A program made the position numbers and the translations under genes. DNA of 64,000 nt, taken from Mytilus galloprovincialis (taxonomy: Eukaryota > Mollusca > Bivalvia > Mytilida > Mytilidae). Location: positions 30,566,958 to 30,630,957 of the forward strand of contig NC_134842.1 in NCBI RefSeq assembly GCF_965363235.1. The letters are read 5' to 3'. Below the pieces are notes generated by a model. That model searched no databases. It worked only from the letters and a program-made list of their open reading frames with translations, and was not told where the DNA came from. Of the stretch, positions 59,715-64,000 are shown one piece after another; the stretch's first letter is position 1, and each line of letters opens with the position of its first letter.

Positions 59715-59935
59715 GTTTATTCTACATTGGCTAGAGGTATATGGCAGGGTTGAGATCTCAAAAACATGTTTAACCCCGCCGCATGTTTGCGTCTGTTCCA
59801 AGTCAGGAGCCTCTGGCCTTTGGTAGTCTTGTATGTTATTTAATTTTAGTTCATATAAATGCACATGTTTTGGCGTTTAGTGTGACGTCCATTTTCAATA
59901 GTACACATTTTTCTAAGGGGCTAGCTGATTTTACG
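59715..59935 (+). repeat. Family B repeat, 5' part
   Basis: Holds TCTACATTGGCTAGAGGTAT, GGCAGGGTTGAGATCTCAAA, CATGTTTAACCCCGCCGCAT, CCAAGTCAGGAGCCTCTGG, stopping at AAGGGGCTAGCTGAT. Confidence 0.75.
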
Positions 59936-60383
59936 ATCGTTTTTATGAACATTTGAATCAATGTTTGTACTTGTTTTATTTCCGATACAGCAATTTAAGC
60001 TACCATGTTTAAGAACGAGAACGTCATTGTTCTAAATGTTGGGGAAATTCCAAGCATGTTATTAAACACAAATTAGCATGTTGTCGTTAATGATAAAAAT
60101 AAATATGAGAAAAAAATTATAACTAAATAAAAAACTTTCAAACAGTTATTTCGATTGCAAAACAGACTTGCGAATAAATAAGTATAAATCTGTCACAAGG
60201 CTGCGTAACATAGAAGCAGACACAAAAATTATGAAACAACACTCGTTTTGTCCTTCTTAAATATTTTTTTATAAAGTTTGATATGACTTTTAATTATATT
60301 ATTTTGAGCATTACCATATGCATAATTACTACAAGAAGGTCATTCAATGATGATAAATGTTAATATAATGCATTTTATTTCAG

Positions 60384-60770
60384 ATGTTTCACACTTTAAT
60401 GGCTGCATGTCTCTTAGTGCTAATAAGCGTCACTACGACAAGTGGTTGCAGACATTGTACAGTCAATGGACAGCGATATACGGGAAATTCCCGCTTTCAG
60501 TTTACACAAGGCTGTTCGCGTTATAATTGTGTGTGTAACTGTGATGGTAGTTGGAACTGCCCTGCTCATGATACAACAAACATTTGTTCTGGATCAAACA
60601 TAAGCAATGGCGGGTCTAATTCGAACTGCAGGACTTGTCGAGTTAGAGGACAAACGTACACAGGAAACAGTCGTTTCCAATATAACAGTGGCTGTTACCG
60701 CTTTAACTGCGACTGCAACTGTGATGGAAGTTGGAATTGCCCGTCAAGCAGGACACAAAACATTTGCTGA
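60384..60770 (+). CDS. Secreted double CDGSW-repeat cysteine-rich protein, gene 3
   Basis: Single coding exon, 128 residues, stop TGA at 60768. The ATG lies directly after TTTATTTCAG. Signal peptide MFHTLMAACLLVLISVTT (residues 1-20). The mature part has two repeats with spacing C-x2-C-x18-C-x4-C-x-C-x-C-x5-C-x8-C, both containing GNSRFQ and CNCDGSWNCP, so all 16 cysteines are kept. The linker between repeats is longer and Ser/Asn/Gly-rich (SGSNISNGGSNSN) than in gene 1. It is the most internally regular of the three: repeats 1 and 2 resemble each other more than those of gene 1 do. Exon 1 and promoter are at 57685-57758, and a poly(A) signal is at 60906-60911. The fold is possibly VWC-like but unassigned. 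Role unknown. Confidence 0.82.
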   Translation: MFHTLMAACLLVLISVTTTSGCRHCTVNGQRYTGNSRFQFTQGCSRYNCVCNCDGSWNCPAHDTTNICSGSNISNGGSNSNCRTCRVRGQTYTGNSRFQYNSGCYRFNCDCNCDGSWNCPSSRTQNIC

Positions 60771-60905
60771 AAAGTTATGTTTTGGACATTTAATCGCATT
60801 TGATTAAACTTAATTATAATATTGATTAAAGGCTGATCTAAAATGTTTCTTTGTTATACAAATTACATTATTTTCTAATCGTTCAACACTTTGTATAAAG
60901 TTATT

Positions 60906-60911
60906 AATAAA
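60906..60911 (+). terminator. Poly(A) signal of gene 3
   Basis: AATAAA 136 nt after the stop, in TTATTAATAAAACCGC. Confidence 0.5.
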
Positions 60912-61440
60912 ACCGCTTTTAGTAGAAGATCAGTCCCCGAGCTAGTACAATCGGCATTGTACTTCAGTACTGACAAGATGTATACCAAACCATTCCATAA
61001 TTGTCTGTTTATAAATTGTGCGTTAATTCAGAAACACAGGTTTCAGACCCCTCGATCGTAGTTGGTCTTCTGATAGATTTAGGTTTTATTTCTAATACGT
61101 TTTGATCATGTATCTCTTCGACTGATTTGGTTCTTATAACCTCTGGGGTTTCTAATATTCGGCTTTCAGCTTTCCTGGAGAAGAAAGATCCAGAAAAGCC
61201 AGCAGACGCATAACAGTGTTTTTATGGGGGCTTTTTTGTTTTGTTTTCACGCAGAGAATAATTGCTACAATGTATGTGCAAAATATACCAACGGCACATT
61301 CAAGCCAGTAATACGAAAATAAACTAACAGCACGTGTGCGAAAAAACAATAAAAGGGCCAAAAGACAAACAATTTCATACAAAACACAAAATAGAAAATT
61401 TAAGGTTGAGCAACACAAATTAACAAACACTTTAATTCAT
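60912..61440. other. Intergenic, nothing recognised
   Basis: A minus-strand frame at 61152-61430 is hydrophobic, with no domain. Not called. Confidence 0.4.
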
Positions 61441-61606
61441 TTAATTAAGGAATGACTGTAATATTTTTTCTGTCTATGAAGAAATAACATAAAAAATGTG
61501 GTGCACACTAAATATCCCGCGTAGCGGGTTCTTTTAAAGTGTGCACCTCATTTTTTTATGTTATTTCGAATAGACATAAAATATTACAGTCATTTCTTAT
61601 AATTTA
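61441..61606. mobile_element. Long-hairpin MITE / foldback element
   Basis: Arms of about 68 bp (61441-61509 and 61538-61606) are near-perfect inverted repeats, ending in GGTGCACACT at the loop. The 28-bp loop holds its own palindrome, CCCGCGTAGCGGG. The element may continue to about 61745, since AATTTAATT near 61600 and TAAAATTAAATTATT near 61738 are complementary. Confidence 0.7.
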
Positions 61607-62059
61607 ATTCTAGATTCCATTTTAAACGGGTGAAAACCATGAAAAAAACGTTGATGACGTCACGGTCACATGACTAAATTATGTCTATGGGCTGATAAAC
61701 TAAACAACGTTAGCCAATCAGAAGACGCGTTACATCTAAAATTAAATTATTTGTTATTATTTAGGGATTTTCATATCCTTCACTGTTGCTTTTTTATAGA
61801 TATGCATTTTAATTGAAGAACTGATAATTACAAAACGAATTATCATGATTATTTAATTAAAGTATAATCGGACCGTAAATTCAATCCACGATATTTATTT
61901 AACAACAGAATCATAATGAAACCACAAAACCACCGAATCATTGTACACATGTTGTTTTTTTTTTTTTTAGATTATGTTTAACTTTATTAAACACAAAAGC
62001 TGTTCAAATCAATATTTATATATATTTAAAAAAGATGAAAGTTACCAAATGGATATACA

Positions 62060-62300
62060 ATCTCATACATCCAAAATGGAACTGACAGTACGACGACAGA
62101 AAGCATAACGACGATAAGACAAATAAAAGCAAAAAAAAATAACAGAGAATACTAAAGACTATGCAACACCAAACCGGCTAAATTCCGGGGTTGATCATAG
62201 GAACTTTGGTCGAATAAGCAGGCCCTGTAACATAGTTAGCACCCGTCGTGTTGTTCATTGAAGTCCCTGACTGATTTGAATTACCGTCGCAAATTTTTAG
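62060..62300 (-). mobile_element. RT retroelement 3' UTR remnant
   Basis: Holds ACTAAAGACTATGCAACACC, CTAAATTCCGGGGTTGATC and 'GCACCCGTCGTGTTGTTC', matching the 40010-40270 remnant. Confidence 0.6.
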
Positions 62301-63119
62301 ACTGGATTTCTAGTATACGCATATTTATCTGAACAAGTCATGCTGATTATAAGGTGCACAGTGTTCTCTTTTTCAGAATCTTTCTGTATCAACAGGTCCT
62401 GGTTTTTTTCACTACACCCGGAGTGAATCCGTTGAGTGGGTGTGTTCGTATGTTTTATTGCATTGTGTTTATTCATGTTTGGGAACGTTAACTTTCTGGA
62501 AGTAAGTCCCGCTACGGCCAGGCTGTGGAACTGGGTAGGCAAATGCTCATATTGAATCTGTGCCGATACAGTGAACTAGATCCCCTCCTATACACCATAA
62601 CTTATGGTGGTGCTCCTAATGAATGGAGCTTGTACGTAGCATTCATACTACAAGTTACATATATTAATATTCGACCGGAACTTTGGTGGATTGGTGTAAT
62701 TTCTTAACTACATCATTGTCCTATATGAGTTATATATAAAGTTGAATTCTTTGATTCGTCGTATTTTCGTCATGCCGGCTAACAGATTGGACCTCGCTAT
62801 TAAAGTAGTTTATATATACAATCCACGTTAGATTTTCAAACAAAAATGCATGGCATTTCATACTAGTCAAATAGTGTCTTGGGAAAATGCCTGTACCAAG
62901 CTAAAATATGACAGTTGCTTACACTTGTTCTTTGGTTGACAGCGTTTTTATGGAATTCCCCTATTTGAATTTGACTGGGTATTTTTGTGATACTTTTTTT
63001 ATATATTAACTATGCCAATATGGTCAAGAACTTTGACAGTGGTGTCTTTGTTAGGATCGTACTGTATTTTTTTTTGGGGGGGGGGGGAGATCATAGTTGA
63101 ATACGACTTATGAATTGTA
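62301..63119. other. Intergenic with a family H fragment
   Basis: A family H-like piece lies at 62780-62960 (GAAAATGCCTGTACCAAGCT). A T/G homopolymer run is at 63066-63089. The 60-codon frame at 62525-62707 has no domain. Confidence 0.4.
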
Positions 63120-64000
63120 GGGACATAATGTATATTTATTAGTCTATTGATGACAATCGCTAGTTTATCTTTGAATGTAAATTTTCGGTGTCTTAACAAA
63201 GATTACTTATATCTTTTCTCAAATACCAGACATGTCTTTTTTTCACGGGGTTATTAATCCCTATACAGTAATGCTACTAGTATCCATATTTTGTTTCTTT
63301 TTGTATTAAATTGCTTCTATTTATGGTTTAAGAAATAGCCCAAGATTTCGAACTTGGTAATTTGAATGTTTAAGTAGTATTTATGTACTTAATCGCTGTA
63401 AATGCTTTTAGAAATGGTATTTCGTTCATCTTTCTGTAGACAACATTACAGGTTGAGTCTTACCCAAAGGCTTATTATTTATTTTTTGAAAACATAATCT
63501 TTAACATAAATATAACAGATTTAAGATTCATACTATCACATTTGGTGTGATACGTTGCATAAAAAGAAGATGGCAATCTGATTTAATTATTCTTTGTCAT
63601 AGATAAATTCTCCAGTAAATTGTGCCCGAATAACAGTCGTAAACCTTGAAGATGAACGAATTCGAACAAACATTATCAGCCTATCATGGTCTTCTTTTAC
63701 TTACTATCTCATTCATTTCTTTCATGCAAACTAAATTTCAAGTACCAAAAGGTGTTGAAAATTTCAGAATTAAATATGCAGTATTTTTTTTTAAATGACT
63801 ACAGTTCAAGAATATGTCAAAACCGTGTTGATAACTAAACACGAATAACTCGCTATAATCAGTGTTACGTGCATTGGTCTTCATTTTACAATGTACTTTA
63901 CAAAGAGAACAGATTTTAATTGCAATTGTTTTACCTTAAATGATAAACCATAATAACCAAGGTTTTTTCTTCAATTACATTTTGTACTTATATTTAATTT
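63120..64000 (+). repeat. Upstream duplicated segment, unit 4 (cut by window edge)
   Basis: Collinear with 56700-57655. It has only one copy of the GTGATACxxTGCATAAAAAG block that is doubled in unit 3, and a ~33-bp insertion near 63710 relative to unit 3. The window ends about 100 bp before the position where exon 1 of a fourth gene would be expected. Confidence 0.75.

Larger units (their letters stand above)
57759..60383 (+). other. Intron 1 of gene 3
   Basis: 2.6 kb. Contains a short tandem duplication of TTTTTTCACTAATTCCAAGAT (two copies, 57862-57905), X-box-like motifs at 58629-58997, and a family B head at 59715-59935. The minus-strand frames at 58815-59030 and 59143-59391 have no domain. 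Acceptor TTTATTTCAG directly before the ATG. Confidence 0.6.

Noticed and set aside
38920..60770. Assignment of the CDGSW family to mussel antimicrobial peptides (myticin, mytilin, defensin types)
   Set aside because: Cysteine number and spacing (two eight-cysteine repeats with C-x-C-x-C) do not fit those families as I know them. Only secretion and small size are shared.
1..64000. CRISPR arrays, bacterial operons, integrated viral genes
   Set aside because: No regularly spaced repeats, no Shine-Dalgarno-led gene runs and no recognisable viral structural or envelope frames. All RTs seen are non-LTR or Penelope-like.

Overview
This is nuclear DNA from a multicellular eukaryote, most likely a marine mussel (Mytilus-type bivalve). 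That reading is inference. It rests on AT-rich sequence, GT-AG introns, a fibrinogen-related gene relic, Penelope-like and other retroelements, and several dispersed repeats that I recognise as typical of bivalve genomes (the 'TTTTAGCTCAC' repeat, the 'GACGAAACGCGCGTCTGGCGTA' repeat, the 'CATTGGCAATCATACCACATCTTC' repeat). There are no operons, no CRISPR arrays and no free-standing tRNA or rRNA genes that I can support. Most of the listed open reading frames are repeat-derived or chance.

Layout. 1-1258: 3' part of a dead non-LTR retrotransposon. 1259-8840: intergenic, with degenerate repeats. 8841-20105 (+): a decayed secreted-protein gene with a cephalotoxin-like N-terminal part, EGF-like and TSP1 modules and a C-terminal fibrinogen-related domain split over four small exons. 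Two Penelope-like copies in inverted orientation (15404-19758) sit in its last intron. 21030-22400: repeats and a putative promoter. 22436-29657 (+): an apparently intact five-exon gene for a 120-residue secreted protein with a prokineticin/astakine-type ten-cysteine pattern. Its largest coding exon is 136 nt, so no simple ORF search would find it. 29870-33180: repeats.

33190-64000 is a tandem gene-family region. Three plus-strand genes (coding exons at 38920, 46211 and 60384) encode short secreted proteins made of two repeats with the exact spacing C-x2-C-x18-C-x4-C-x-C-x-C-x5-C-x8-C, each containing C-x-C-x-C-DGSWNC. Each coding exon starts at the ATG directly after a splice acceptor. Upstream I find a matching short noncoding exon 1 with a conserved donor (ends 36626, 45486, 57758), TATA-like boxes, and for the first two a shared poly(A) site. 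The first two genes lie in a segmental duplication (about 33.19-39.73 kb and 41.36-47.03 kb). The second copy carries a 1-nt coding frameshift and a 1.5-kb terminal-inverted-repeat insertion. The third unit's upstream region (56.7-57.76 kb) is repeated again at 63.12-64.0 kb, so a fourth gene should begin just past the right edge.

The strongest candidates for undescribed biology are the tandem array of double CDGSW-repeat secreted proteins and the hidden prokineticin-like gene. Functions are not provable from sequence alone. Secretion, disulfide-rich folds and recent duplication would fit immune, signalling or structural roles.
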